From: CAVPMN01 sp963706425
GTDB lineage: Bacteria; Actinomycetota; Acidimicrobiia; Acidimicrobiales; Acidimicrobilacustridaceae
Reading direction: 5' to 3'
Assembly (NCBI GenBank): GCA_963706425.1
Contig: CAVPMN010000020.1
Coordinates: forward strand, 1,860,001 to 1,924,000
DNA: 64,000 nt
The translations under genes were made by a program, and so were the position numbers. The notes under the pieces were generated by a model. That model searched no databases. It was not told the origin of the DNA and saw nothing but the letters and a program-made list of their open reading frames with translations. The stretch's first letter is position 1. Each line of letters opens with the position of its first letter. Below are positions 25,556-33,765 of this stretch, one piece after another.

Positions 25556-26503
25556 TCATGCGCCACCACGCAGGGTGACCGCGACCATCGGGGACGTGGC
25601 CTCACCACCGCCTACGGCGGACATGCCCTCTTCGCTCTCGGCGCCGTCGGTGCTGCCGCCCTCGGTGGCACCGCCTTCGGCCGTGCCGGCCTCGGTCTCG
25701 GTCTCGGTGGAGTGCTCGTCGCCCTTGTGCTCGATGTCGCGCTGGCCCTGCACGGCGGCGATGATGCCGGCCGCGATGACGGCGACGGCACCTACGAAGA
25801 GCAGGATGGTGATGGCGTTCTTGGTGATCTGGGGCCGGGCGGCCAGCAGGGCGGCCGCGAGGAGGACCAGCGCAGCGACCACGCCGAACACGGCCACAGA
25901 AGCCACCTTGGAGACGGCCAGCAGCACCCGGGAGAGCCCGACCACCACGACCGCGATCGTCACCGCCGACAGCACCGGCACCCGGAAGGGCTCGATGAAT
26001 CGCTGATAGATCTCGCGATTGACCTCGTCGTCGCCGGTGGCCCGCTCGGCCCAGGCCCGCAGCACCCACACGCCCATCACCAGCACGACGAGGCCGAGAC
26101 CGGCGAGGGTGACGTACTGGTTGGTGACCTGGCCGATGACGACCACGGCCACCGCGAACGCCGCCATGAGGGGCAAGAAGTTGGTGCCGGTGGGAGCGCG
26201 GGTGAGTGGCACCGAGTCGGTGTGCACGACCTGCGCCTCGGCTTCGGCGTCGGCGTCTCGGAACACGATGTGGAGGACCGCCAGCACCGCCGACACCACA
26301 CCGAGCGAGACCAGCACCGTGTAGGTGAAGTGGTTCCCCACTCCGCCCTTCCATCCGAAGGTGACCGGACCCAGCACCGCGTTGAGCAGCGATTGGTCGC
26401 TCGTGAACGCGAGCGTGAAGGCACCCACGAAGCCGAACACCGCGAGCGCGGAGAAGACCTTGAAGGCCGGGGTGAACATACGGGAGCGCAGGAACGTGAG
26501 CAT
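25556..26503 (-). CDS. Multi-span membrane protein in oxidase locus, unknown
   Basis: A 315-residue protein with about seven or eight hydrophobic spans, for instance FSALAVFGFVGAFTLAF, YTVLVSLGVVSAVLAVLHIVF and ITILLFVGAVAVIAAGIIAA. The last 65 residues are soluble and rich in Glu, Thr and Gly (HKGDEHSTETETEAG). I recognise no family and see no metal-binding motif. It lies between ctaC and the second subunit III-like gene, 5 bases behind the latter, so it probably belongs to the same complex or its assembly. Confidence 0.8.
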   Translation of the reverse strand: MLTFLRSRMFTPAFKVFSALAVFGFVGAFTLAFTSDQSLLNAVLGPVTFGWKGGVGNHFTYTVLVSLGVVSAVLAVLHIVFRDADAEAEAQVVHTDSVPLTRAPTGTNFLPLMAAFAVAVVVIGQVTNQYVTLAGLGLVVLVMGVWVLRAWAERATGDDEVNREIYQRFIEPFRVPVLSAVTIAVVVVGLSRVLLAVSKVASVAVFGVVAALVLLAAALLAARPQITKNAITILLFVGAVAVIAAGIIAAVQGQRDIEHKGDEHSTETETEAGTAEGGATEGGSTDGAESEEGMSAVGGGEATSPMVAVTLRGGA

Positions 26504-26508
26504 GTCGC

Positions 26509-27102
26509 CTACTTCGTCACGAAGATCGCGTACCAGATGATGGCGTAGACCACGACCATCGCATGCCAGAACAGCGCGGCCGCCGAGATGCCGTCGTGCT
26601 GACGGCTGGTCTGTTGCCCACCGAGCGCCCGGAAGGCCATGAGGCCGACGAAGACCATGGCTCCGACCAACATCGCCAGGTGGGCGCCGGTGATGGCATA
26701 GATGAGCACCGCCTGTTGGTTGGCGGCGATGTCGAACTCCATGATCGTGTAGAGGTAGGACGCCATGTTGATGACGGCGATACCGAACACGAAGGTGACC
26801 CCGAGGGCGAGGTAGGTGTTGACCCGGTCGTCACGGGAGACCGCATAGACCGCCCACTGCACGGTGATCGACGAGGCGATCAGCGTGAAGAGGATCACGT
26901 TGGGCTGCTGCAAGGGCACCGTGACGCCCTCGGGCAGCCAGGCGTTGCCGGCGGCGATGAGCTCGGCCCGGCGGGTGAGGTAGACGCCGAGCAACCCGAC
27001 GAACACCATCACGGTGGCCGCGGTGGCGAACGCGGTGCCGATGATCAGCACGCGTGGGCGTTGCACCGGCGGAGCCGGGGGCAACGCGTGGGTGGCGGTC
27101 AT
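26509..27102 (-). CDS. Subunit III-like protein lacking conserved acidic residue
   Basis: A 197-residue five-span protein of the subunit III family (VLIIGTAFATAATVMVFVGLLG; FGIAVINMASYLYTIMEFDI; ALFWHAMVVVYAIIWYAIFV). The glutamate-bearing motif of ctaE (ASECLLFGG) is replaced by ATAATVMVFVG, and WHFVD by WHAMV. Its ATG overlaps the stop of the subunit I-like gene (ATGA). The pair thus forms a second subunit I/III set upstream of ctaC. Confidence 0.8.
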   Translation of the reverse strand: MTATHALPPAPPVQRPRVLIIGTAFATAATVMVFVGLLGVYLTRRAELIAAGNAWLPEGVTVPLQQPNVILFTLIASSITVQWAVYAVSRDDRVNTYLALGVTFVFGIAVINMASYLYTIMEFDIAANQQAVLIYAITGAHLAMLVGAMVFVGLMAFRALGGQQTSRQHDGISAAALFWHAMVVVYAIIWYAIFVTK

Positions 27103-28706
27103 CAGGACACGACCTCCTTGTCGGCAGAGGCGGTCTCGGAGCCCGCGAGGTCGAGCAGGGGCTCGGCGGACTCGACGGTCGGGAGCTCAGCGAAGTTGCC
27201 GGTGGGGGGCGGCGAGGTGGTCGACCACTCGAGCGTCTGACCACCCCACGGATCGTTGCCGGCGGCGGTGCCGCGGGTCATCGAGAAGATGTCGATCGCC
27301 GCGACCAGCACCGAGATCGCCACGATGGCGTAGCCCACCGCCGAGATGACGTTGAGCGCATCGGCGGCGTCGGCCAGCCCGTCCCACCGGTTGGCGAAGC
27401 CGAGCACGCACTGCGGCAGGCCGGCCAGGACCGCACCGCCGAAGGCGGCCAGACCGAGCAGCTTTCCGAGTCCTTCGTTGCCGAGGTGCCCCCACATCTT
27501 CGGACCCCAGTAGTACAAGGCGGCGATGCCGCCGAGGGCGACGAAGCCGATGACGAGGGCGAGCAGGCCGTCCTGGAATGCGGGGCTGTCGTGGAGGCGC
27601 AGCGGCTTGATGACGTAGAGGGCGCTGCCCGTGACCGACAGGAGCAGGACGAGCGACGCGAAGAGCGTGGCGAGCGACGCCGCAGTGACGGCGGGCTTGC
27701 CGCCCATCATCGACGTGACCCACCCAGCGACGAGCATGAGCGTGGGAATGACGATGACCAGGCCCACGCCGACGAAGAGAACCTGCTCCCAGACCTCTTC
27801 GTTGAAGAACTCCTGGGCGAACGCCCCGAACGAGAACACGCCGAAGGCGGCGATGGCACCGAGCAGGAAGCCCCGGTTGCGTTGCCGAACGCCGGCGGAG
27901 GTGGCGACCACATCGCCGAGCGCGCCGAGCACCGGGATGGCGAACGCGAACACCTGCGGCTGCTGGAAGAACCAGGCCAGCTGCGGCCACTGATCGGCGG
28001 CCACCCCGAAGGCGCTCGGTTGTCCGAACCGCACGTCGAGGTAGATGAGCACGATGTTGGCGAGGAACACGGGGAGCGTGAGCAGCCAGATCGATGCAGC
28101 CACGAACATGCCCCAGGAGAACATCGGCACCCGGTCGAGCGGCATGCCGGGGGCGCGCAGCGCCACCACCGTGGTGATCACACACACCGCCGCGAGCAGG
28201 AGGGCCACGACGGTGACTCCCATGGCCAGGTAGGACAGGTCGACGGCGTTCGCCCGACCGCCGGCGACGCCACCGTTGCTGACGTAGGACACGATGAGCA
28301 GCCCGGCGCCGAGCAACCACACCCAGAAGGCCGCGGCGGCCGCACGGGGGAAGGCGATGGTGGAGGCGCCGACCTGCAACGGCACCACGTAGGTGGCCAC
28401 GCCGAGGAAGAGCGGCACGGCGAACAGCAGCACGAGGCTGAGGCGGCTCAGCGTGTAGACCTGCCCGACGGTGTCGTCGGGCAGCAGGTCGATGTCGGGC
28501 ACGGCGTCGAGGGCCACCAGGCCTGCGAGCACCCACGCCTTCACGCCGAAGAGCAGGGCGAAGACGATGTAGAAGCGGCCGATGGTCTTGTGATCGCTCG
28601 ACCCGATGAGCTTGGCGAAGCCAGGCGTGGGCTCGCCGGTATCCCACGGGTTCACGTGGTCGTCGGCGTGCGTGGCGGGTTCGGGTCTGGTCTCTGTGAT
28701 CGCCAT
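27102..28706 (-). CDS. Subunit I-like haem-copper oxidase paralogue without metal ligands
   Basis: The 534-residue protein aligns with CtaD along its length: YVVPLQVGASTIAFPRAAAAAFW matches the region after haem ligand one, VVALRAPGMPLDRVPMFSWGMF the central part, and LYYWGPKMWGHLGNEGLGK the late part. Every ligand is changed: H95 to S87, H273 to Q249, Y277 to F253, H322 to Q295, H323 to E296, H408 to G377 and H410 to L379. It cannot hold haem or copper in the normal way. The frame is intact, with about 12 spans kept, so it is not simple decay. It may serve as a structural or regulatory partner of the oxidase. Confidence 0.88.
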   Translation of the reverse strand: MAITETRPEPATHADDHVNPWDTGEPTPGFAKLIGSSDHKTIGRFYIVFALLFGVKAWVLAGLVALDAVPDIDLLPDDTVGQVYTLSRLSLVLLFAVPLFLGVATYVVPLQVGASTIAFPRAAAAAFWVWLLGAGLLIVSYVSNGGVAGGRANAVDLSYLAMGVTVVALLLAAVCVITTVVALRAPGMPLDRVPMFSWGMFVAASIWLLTLPVFLANIVLIYLDVRFGQPSAFGVAADQWPQLAWFFQQPQVFAFAIPVLGALGDVVATSAGVRQRNRGFLLGAIAAFGVFSFGAFAQEFFNEEVWEQVLFVGVGLVIVIPTLMLVAGWVTSMMGGKPAVTAASLATLFASLVLLLSVTGSALYVIKPLRLHDSPAFQDGLLALVIGFVALGGIAALYYWGPKMWGHLGNEGLGKLLGLAAFGGAVLAGLPQCVLGFANRWDGLADAADALNVISAVGYAIVAISVLVAAIDIFSMTRGTAAGNDPWGGQTLEWSTTSPPPTGNFAELPTVESAEPLLDLAGSETASADKEVVS

Positions 28707-28856
28707 CTCAACTGTGAGCTCGCGACGGTGACAGCCGTGCACCTCGGCACTCGGGCCGCGGCGTCAGGGCGCGAACGCCTCCTCCCGGTACGAACAGTAC
28801 GGAGCGGGACTCTACACAGCCCCTCGTCGGGGCACGAAACGACGGCCGGTCGCTCG

Positions 28857-29765
28857 TCATACGCCGTAGCGGACCAGCACGTCGACGGCCATGGCCGCGA
28901 ACAGCAGGGTGATGTAGGTGATCGAATAGCTGAACAGCCGCATGGCCGCGTTGGCCGATTCGGTGCGCAACACGACCAGGCACATGGCGGTGAAGACGGC
29001 ACCGAGCACGAGCGCCGAGATCACATAGATCGTCCCCATGCCGGCCACCGGGGCGAACACGAGCGTGAGCGCCCACACCACCAGCGAGTAGGCGACCATG
29101 CGCACGGCGGTGGCGTGCAGCGTGGTGACCGACGGCAGCATGGGCACGTCGGCGGCGCTGTAGTCGTCCTTGTAGCGGATGGCCAACGCCCAGAAGTGGG
29201 GCGGGGTCCAGAAGAAGATCACCCCGAAGAGCACCCACGGCGCCCACGCCAGCTCGTTGGTGACCGCCGACCAGCCGATGAGCACCGGTGCGGCCCCCGC
29301 CGCACCGCCGATCACGATGTTGCTGGTGCTCGTGCGCTTGAGCCACAGCGTGTAGACGAAGACGTAGAACAGGCAGGCAGCCAGGGCCAACACGGCGCTG
29401 AGCAGGTTGACGAACACCCACAGCCAGATGAAGGCCAGCGCCTCGAGGTTCACGGCGAAGGCCAGGGCGCTCTGGGGGTCGAGGACGCCGGTGACCAGAG
29501 GGCGCTGGCGGGTGCGCTTCATCACCGCGTCGATGTCGCGATCGACGTACATGTTGATGGCGTTGGCCCCGCCGGCGGCCATGGTGCCGCCGAGCACGGT
29601 GGCCACCACCAGCCATGCCGAGGGCAGGCCCTTTTCGGCCACCACCATGGTGGGCACGGTGGTCACGAGCAGCAGCTCGATGATGCGAGGCTTGGTGAGC
29701 GCCACGTAGGCGGCAGCGCGAGTGCGCCAGGACACACTGGCCCGGGCGGCGGTCGTGATGGCCAT
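28857..29765 (-). CDS. ctaB: Protohaem IX farnesyltransferase (haem O synthase)
   Basis: Adds a farnesyl group to haem B to make haem O. UbiA-type prenyltransferase with the two aspartate motifs NMYVDRDIDAVMKRT and YKDDYSAADVP and about nine spans. LTKPRIIELLL at the N-terminus and RTRQRPL are family marks. The ATG at 29765 is chosen; an in-frame TTG is 9 bases upstream. TACGAT lies just before. It is divergent from ctaA, the next enzyme in the pathway. Confidence 0.95.
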   Translation of the reverse strand: MAITTAARASVSWRTRAAAYVALTKPRIIELLLVTTVPTMVVAEKGLPSAWLVVATVLGGTMAAGGANAINMYVDRDIDAVMKRTRQRPLVTGVLDPQSALAFAVNLEALAFIWLWVFVNLLSAVLALAACLFYVFVYTLWLKRTSTSNIVIGGAAGAAPVLIGWSAVTNELAWAPWVLFGVIFFWTPPHFWALAIRYKDDYSAADVPMLPSVTTLHATAVRMVAYSLVVWALTLVFAPVAGMGTIYVISALVLGAVFTAMCLVVLRTESANAAMRLFSYSITYITLLFAAMAVDVLVRYGV

Positions 29766-29875
29766 GGTGGCCAAATCGTAGAGCGTGACGAGGGTCGGGC
29801 GGAAACCTGGCCGGACCCGTGCCGAACAGGGCTGCGGCTTTGGGTGCTCGAACGGCCTGGCCGTACCATCGGAGG

Positions 29876-30862
29876 GTGCCCTCGAGCGTGCGTCGCCTGC
29901 CCCCTCGGAAGTACTCGCTGTCCCCCCGCACTTACCGGCGCATCACCCTCGTGGCGCTGCTCGCACTCGGGTTCATCATCGTGACCGGCGCCGCCGTGCG
30001 GCTGACGGGCTCGGGCCTCGGATGCACCGAATGGCCGGCTTGCACCGAGGATCGCTTCGTCGCCGAGGCCGAGTACCACCAGATGATCGAGTTCGTGAAC
30101 CGCGCGATCACGGGTTTCGTGTCGCTCGCGGTGATCCTGGCGGTGCTCGGGTCGTTGGTACGGGTGCCCCGCCGCCGCGACCTGACGTGGTGGTCCCTCG
30201 GGTTGGTCGCCGGCGTGATCGCCCAGATCATCCTCGGCGGCATGGTGGTGCTGCTGCACCTCACGCCGGTGTCGGTCATCGGGCACTTCCTCCTCTCGAT
30301 CGTGCTCGTGTGGAACGCCACCGTGCTCTACGACCGCGCCGGTCACCCGGGCACACCGGGGCAACCCACGGTCGGCCCCCGGGTGGTGTGGTTCGGACGG
30401 GCCACCGTCGCCGCCGCCTTGGTGGTGGTGGTGGCCGGCACGGTGGTGACCGCCACAGGACCGCACGGTGGCGACGATCGAGCCGACCGGCTGTCGTTCG
30501 ACATCGGCGCGGTGGCCCGCAACCACGGCATCGCCGCCTGGGTGCTGCTTGCACTCGTGGTGGCCACGCTGTGGCTCGCCTACCGGGAGGGCGCCAGCTC
30601 GCTCACGCGCCGCCGGGGCGGGTGGCTCGCCGCGCTGATCGTGGCGCAGGGTGCGCTCGGCTACACGCAGTACTTCACGGGCGTGCCCCCAGTGCTCGTC
30701 GGCGTCCATGTGCTCGGGGCGGTGGCGGTGTGGACCATGGTCCTTCTCTTCCACCTGTCGCTCTTCGCCCACCCCGAGCCCCCGCCGGAGGTGGCGGCCG
30801 ATCGCTCCACCGCCGACCGCTCGTCGAAACCCGAGCCGGCAGCCGCCACACTGTCGTCATGA
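29876..30862 (+). CDS. ctaA: Haem A synthase
   Basis: Oxidises haem O to haem A for the cytochrome oxidase. Eight spans, the extracytoplasmic cysteine pair GLGCTEWPAC, and histidines in EYHQMIEFVNR, VLLHLTPVSVIGH and GVHVLGAVAVW, as in CtaA/Cox15. TACCAT lies 6 bases before the GTG at 29876, so a leaderless transcript is likely; a second GTG at 29888 with GGAGGG upstream is possible. The stop overlaps clpS (ATGA). Confidence 0.92.
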   Translation: MPSSVRRLPPRKYSLSPRTYRRITLVALLALGFIIVTGAAVRLTGSGLGCTEWPACTEDRFVAEAEYHQMIEFVNRAITGFVSLAVILAVLGSLVRVPRRRDLTWWSLGLVAGVIAQIILGGMVVLLHLTPVSVIGHFLLSIVLVWNATVLYDRAGHPGTPGQPTVGPRVVWFGRATVAAALVVVVAGTVVTATGPHGGDDRADRLSFDIGAVARNHGIAAWVLLALVVATLWLAYREGASSLTRRRGGWLAALIVAQGALGYTQYFTGVPPVLVGVHVLGAVAVWTMVLLFHLSLFAHPEPPPEVAADRSTADRSSKPEPAAATLSS

Positions 30863-31158
30863 GCCCGTCACCGACGACGTCGCCGGTCGAGGTCGACGAG
30901 CCGGATCTGGGCGAGGACGTCGACCTCGAGCGACCGTGGATCGTGCTCGTGTGGAACGACCCGATCAACCTCATGTCCTACGTGACCTACGTCTTCCAGA
31001 AGCTCTTCGGCTACTCCCTCGAGAAGGCCGAGCAGCTGATGCTCGACGTGCATCACAAGGGTCGGGCGGTGGTGTCGAGCGGCGCGCGCGAGAAGGCCGA
31101 GATCGACGTGTTCCGCCTGCACGAGCACGGGCTCTGGGCCACCATGCAGCAGGACTGA
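30859..31158 (+). CDS. clpS: ClpS adaptor protein
   Basis: Delivers proteins with destabilising N-termini to the ClpAP/ClpCP protease. The 99-residue protein has VLVWNDPINLMSYVTYVFQKLFGYS with the N-degron pocket residues (ND...M), then DVHHKGRAVVSSGAREKAE. It starts inside the ctaA stop codon. The next gene is DUF2017, a standing partner in actinobacteria. Confidence 0.94.
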   Translation: MSPSPTTSPVEVDEPDLGEDVDLERPWIVLVWNDPINLMSYVTYVFQKLFGYSLEKAEQLMLDVHHKGRAVVSSGAREKAEIDVFRLHEHGLWATMQQD

Positions 31159-31160
31159 CG

Positions 31161-31622
31161 ATGCTGATCGCGAAGCGCGCCGACGGCGACTTCGACCTGC
31201 GCCTCGGCGCGGTCGAGCGCAAGCTGCTCACCGACGTGTGCGCGGAGCTGCGCACCATGATCGACGGACGCGACGACGACCCGCTGCTGCGGCGGCTCTT
31301 CCCCACGGCCTATGCCGACGACGCCGAGCACGAAGCCTTCTACCAGCAGATGGCCCATGACGAGCTGCGCGACCGCAAGATGGCCGCGCTCGAGACGGTC
31401 GAGCGCACCGCCGGCGATGACACCGTCACCGCGGCCGACCTCGACCAGTGGCTCACCGCGGTCAACGCGGTGAGGCTGGCCCTCGGCACCCGACTCGACG
31501 TGTCGGAGGACTGGGGGCCCGAGGACGTCGACGAGGACGACCCCGACTTCCCGGCCCACGTCGTCTACGACTACCTCGGGCGCCTGCTCGACTCGATGGT
31601 GCGCGAGATGTCGCGCGCCTGA
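31161..31622 (+). CDS. DUF2017 family protein
   Basis: Conserved actinobacterial protein of unknown function, 153 residues, almost always next to clpS. Visible marks are LRTMIDGRDDDPLLRRLFPTAY, EAFYQQMAHDELRDRKMAALE, and ADLDQWLTAVNAVRLALGTRL. It begins 2 bases after the clpS stop, so it is cotranscribed. A role with ClpS in proteolysis is inferred only from the fixed neighbourhood. Confidence 0.88.
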   Translation: MLIAKRADGDFDLRLGAVERKLLTDVCAELRTMIDGRDDDPLLRRLFPTAYADDAEHEAFYQQMAHDELRDRKMAALETVERTAGDDTVTAADLDQWLTAVNAVRLALGTRLDVSEDWGPEDVDEDDPDFPAHVVYDYLGRLLDSMVREMSRA

Positions 31623-31632
31623 GACGAGAGGT

Positions 31633-33192
31633 TCAGCCGCCCGGCAAGCAGCTCTGGGTGGCTTCCTGGGCCCGGTCGACCAGGGCCTGATCGGGCGTAG
31701 CGGTCGCCAGCTCTTCGAGCGTGAACTCGTCGAAGAGGCTGTCGACCACGCACCACACGTCGTCGAGCTCGGCCTGGCCCTGCGACTGCTCGAGCAGCAG
31801 GCTCATGTAGCCGAGTCGGCTGGCCGGGTACTGCAGCGCCTCGAGGGCGTCGGTCTCCGGCTCGGCCGCCGCGTCGGCTCCGGGGTCACACGAGGTGAGC
31901 TCGACGAACTCGTCGCTGCGAGCGACCGATGACGCGCCCTCGGGCATGGCCGCCGCCCATTCGTCGAGCAGATCGGCCATCTCGGTCGTGACGTCGTCGG
32001 TAGTGCCCTGGAAGCGGGCCTTCACGCAGACCGTCCCTCCGTCGTCGTAGGTGACGTAGGAGTCGGACTGCCACTCGTCGACGACCTCGAGCGCAGCACG
32101 CGGGTCGACCCTCGACGAGAGCACCACGAACCACGAGAAGACGCCGAACGAGCCGTCGTCGATCAGCTCTTGACCGTCGGTCAGCTCGGGAAGCGGCAGC
32201 TTCTCGACATCGCCGGGCTCGTCGGCCCGGGTCGGATCGAAGAGCGCGACCTCGCTCGGTAGCCCATCGCGAAGGATGTCGTCGAGATCCTCATCGCCGG
32301 CGCCGGCACTGCGCAGCACCTCGGTGAACGGTGGGCCGAGGGAGTAGGGCGCCACGAAGAACGCCACCAACGCGGGCGCTCGATCGGCGTATGCCGCCTC
32401 GCCGGTGTCGGCATCGGACTCGGCGGCCGCGTCGCGCTCCTCGGCGGTGAGCTCCTGTTCGGAATAGGCCTGTTCGATGTTCGTGGCATCGCCTTCGATG
32501 ACGGCTCGGTAGACGAAGGCGCCGTCCTCGCCGGCGTCCTCGCCCAGCTTCTGCAGGTCGAAGTGCTGGTCCTGCAGGGCATGGGTCATCTCGTGGGCGA
32601 GGGTCGCCTTCACCGACGGGGTGAGCTCGGTGCCTCGCACGGTGATGCGCTTGTCGACCGGGTCGTAGAACGCCAGCGCCCCTTCGCCGGTGAGCTCGTT
32701 CTGCTCCTCGAACAGGTCGAGATCGCCCTCCACCAGGCCGAGGGCGCGGAGCTGGGCGGTGGCGTCGTCGAGTGCCTCGCGATCCTCGTCCGTGAGGTCG
32801 TCCTCGGAGGTGGTGACCTGCTCGCGGAACTCGTCCTCGGCCAGGAAGTCGACGTGCACCGGGGTGAGGAAGTCGAGATCGCGCTCGTCCTCGACGAAGG
32901 TGGCGATGTCTTCGACCTTGGGATCCCAGGCCTGGGGATAGCTGGGGCCGTCCTGCTGCAGCATCGTCCAGCCCACCCAGGTGGCGACGCCGATGACGGC
33001 CAGCGCGCTGACCATGAGGCCGGCCACCAACCAGGCCTTCGGTCGGTGCGGGCCGGGCGCGGTGCCACGCTCGCCGGTGCCGTCGGGGGCGAAGGGAGCA
33101 AGGGGAACGAACGGCGACGCCGGCGCGGCGGCAGGCGGCCAACTCGGCGGCTCCGCGGGCGGCGGTGGGTACGGCTGGTGGTCGTCGCTCAC
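31633..33192 (-). CDS. Membrane-anchored HExxH metallopeptidase-like protein
   Basis: A 519-residue protein with a proline-rich cytoplasmic N-terminus (YPPPPAEPPSWPP), one membrane span (AWLVAGLMVSALAVIGVATWVGW) and a large outer domain. TLAHEMTHALQDQHFDLQ (HExxH plus H) and the downstream EGDATNIEQAY (possible third zinc ligand glutamate) are the signs of a gluzincin-like peptidase. The C-terminal part is acidic and rich in Asp and Glu. GTG 33192 is the start because GAGGAG lies 6 bases upstream. Natural substrate is unknown. Confidence 0.82.
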   Translation of the reverse strand: MSDDHQPYPPPPAEPPSWPPAAAPASPFVPLAPFAPDGTGERGTAPGPHRPKAWLVAGLMVSALAVIGVATWVGWTMLQQDGPSYPQAWDPKVEDIATFVEDERDLDFLTPVHVDFLAEDEFREQVTTSEDDLTDEDREALDDATAQLRALGLVEGDLDLFEEQNELTGEGALAFYDPVDKRITVRGTELTPSVKATLAHEMTHALQDQHFDLQKLGEDAGEDGAFVYRAVIEGDATNIEQAYSEQELTAEERDAAAESDADTGEAAYADRAPALVAFFVAPYSLGPPFTEVLRSAGAGDEDLDDILRDGLPSEVALFDPTRADEPGDVEKLPLPELTDGQELIDDGSFGVFSWFVVLSSRVDPRAALEVVDEWQSDSYVTYDDGGTVCVKARFQGTTDDVTTEMADLLDEWAAAMPEGASSVARSDEFVELTSCDPGADAAAEPETDALEALQYPASRLGYMSLLLEQSQGQAELDDVWCVVDSLFDEFTLEELATATPDQALVDRAQEATQSCLPGG

Positions 33193-33237
33193 GGGTTCTC
33201 CTCGGGAATCGGGCCACCGTAGCCAGGTGTTTCGCCG

Positions 33238-33268
33238 TTGAAGAGGCACCCGAGCGTCCTGCTATGGT
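33238..33268 (+). promoter_or_regulatory. tRNA operon promoter
   Basis: TTGAAG (33238-33243) and TATGGT (33263-33268) are separated by 19 bases and end 24 bases before tRNA-Glu. The minus-10 is good, the spacing slightly long. Confidence 0.5.
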
Positions 33269-33292
33269 GACACGGCCTTCAGCGGGAACAGA

Positions 33293-33368
33293 GCCCCCAT
33301 CGTCCAGCGGCCTAGGACGCCTGCCTTTCACGCAGGTAACACGGGTTCGAATCCCGTTGGGGGTGCCA
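33293..33368 (+). tRNA. tRNA-Glu (anticodon UUC)
   Basis: Full cloverleaf with GCCCCCA/TGGGGGT acceptor stem, anticodon loop CTTTCAC (TTC), T-loop GTTCGAATC, and an encoded CCA end. Confidence 0.97.
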
Positions 33369-33384
33369 GACCTCAACACTTCGA

Positions 33385-33459
33385 GGTCCCGTGGTGCAGT
33401 TTGGAGTGCACGCCGGCCTGTCAAGCCGGAGGTCGCGGGTTCAAATCCCGTCGGGACCG
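33385..33459 (+). tRNA. tRNA-Asp (anticodon GUC)
   Basis: Acceptor stem GGTCCCG/CGGGACC with G discriminator, anticodon loop CTGTCAA (GTC), T-loop GTTCAAATC. No CCA is encoded. Confidence 0.97.
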
Positions 33460-33490
33460 CTAGGCCATCGTGCTCGCACGGTGGCGCCTT

Positions 33491-33566
33491 GGTCGGGTAG
33501 CTCAGTTGGCAGAGCGTCCGCCTGAAAAGCGGAAGGTCACCGGATCGACGCCGGTCCCGACCACCA
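33491..33566 (+). tRNA. tRNA-Phe (anticodon GAA)
   Basis: Acceptor stem GGTCGGG/CCCGACC, anticodon loop CTGAAAA (GAA), T-stem ACCGG/CCGGT and encoded CCA. The T-loop reads ATCGACG, so the normally invariant T54 is A. Confidence 0.95.
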
Positions 33567-33568
33567 GC

Positions 33569-33593
33569 GAAACCCCTGCTCGCCAGGGGTTTC
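33569..33593 (+). terminator. Terminator-like hairpin after tRNA cluster
   Basis: GAAACCCCTG and CAGGGGTTTC pair perfectly around CTCGC, two bases behind the tRNA-Phe CCA. Confidence 0.7.
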
Positions 33594-33642
33594 GTCGCGT
33601 GTCGGGTCGATGCCGGTGGTGGCGTGCCACGACGCTCCCGAC

Positions 33643-33692
33643 GTTCCTGTGGTCCAACCGGGACCTGGAGGTCCCGCTCCGACCACAGGAAC
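33643..33692. repeat. 50-nt palindromic repeat, copy 2
   Basis: Best-formed copy: GTTCCTGTGGTC pairs with GACCACAGGAAC (12 bp), then a 5/5 internal loop, then GGGACCT with AGGTCCC (7 bp) around GG. Compared with copy 1, base pair 11 is T-A instead of C-G, a compensatory change. Confidence 0.85.
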
Positions 33693-33704
33693 TGGGGCGG
33701 GACG

Positions 33705-33731
33705 ATGAGAGGATTCTCATGATGCTCTCAT
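33705..33731 (+). promoter_or_regulatory. Operator-like box 1 upstream of two-component operon
   Basis: ATGAGA, then TCTCAT, then TCTCAT, with the two TCTCAT elements at an 11-bp period (33715 and 33726). It lies 35 bases before the first gene of the operon. The same arrangement recurs at 36315-36341. Tandem hexamers 11 bp apart are typical for OmpR-family regulators, so the linked regulator is the likely binder. Confidence 0.65.
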
Positions 33732-33765
33732 CGACCGGTTCGGACGCCGCCGCCACCATCGAGCC

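Noticed and set aside
27054..29984. 976-residue plus-strand frame across the oxidase genes
   Set aside because: It is antisense to two clear membrane-protein genes, with Glu/Arg/His-rich text and no known domain.
33165..33500. Frame running through the tRNA genes
   Set aside because: Overlaps two tRNAs; no homology.
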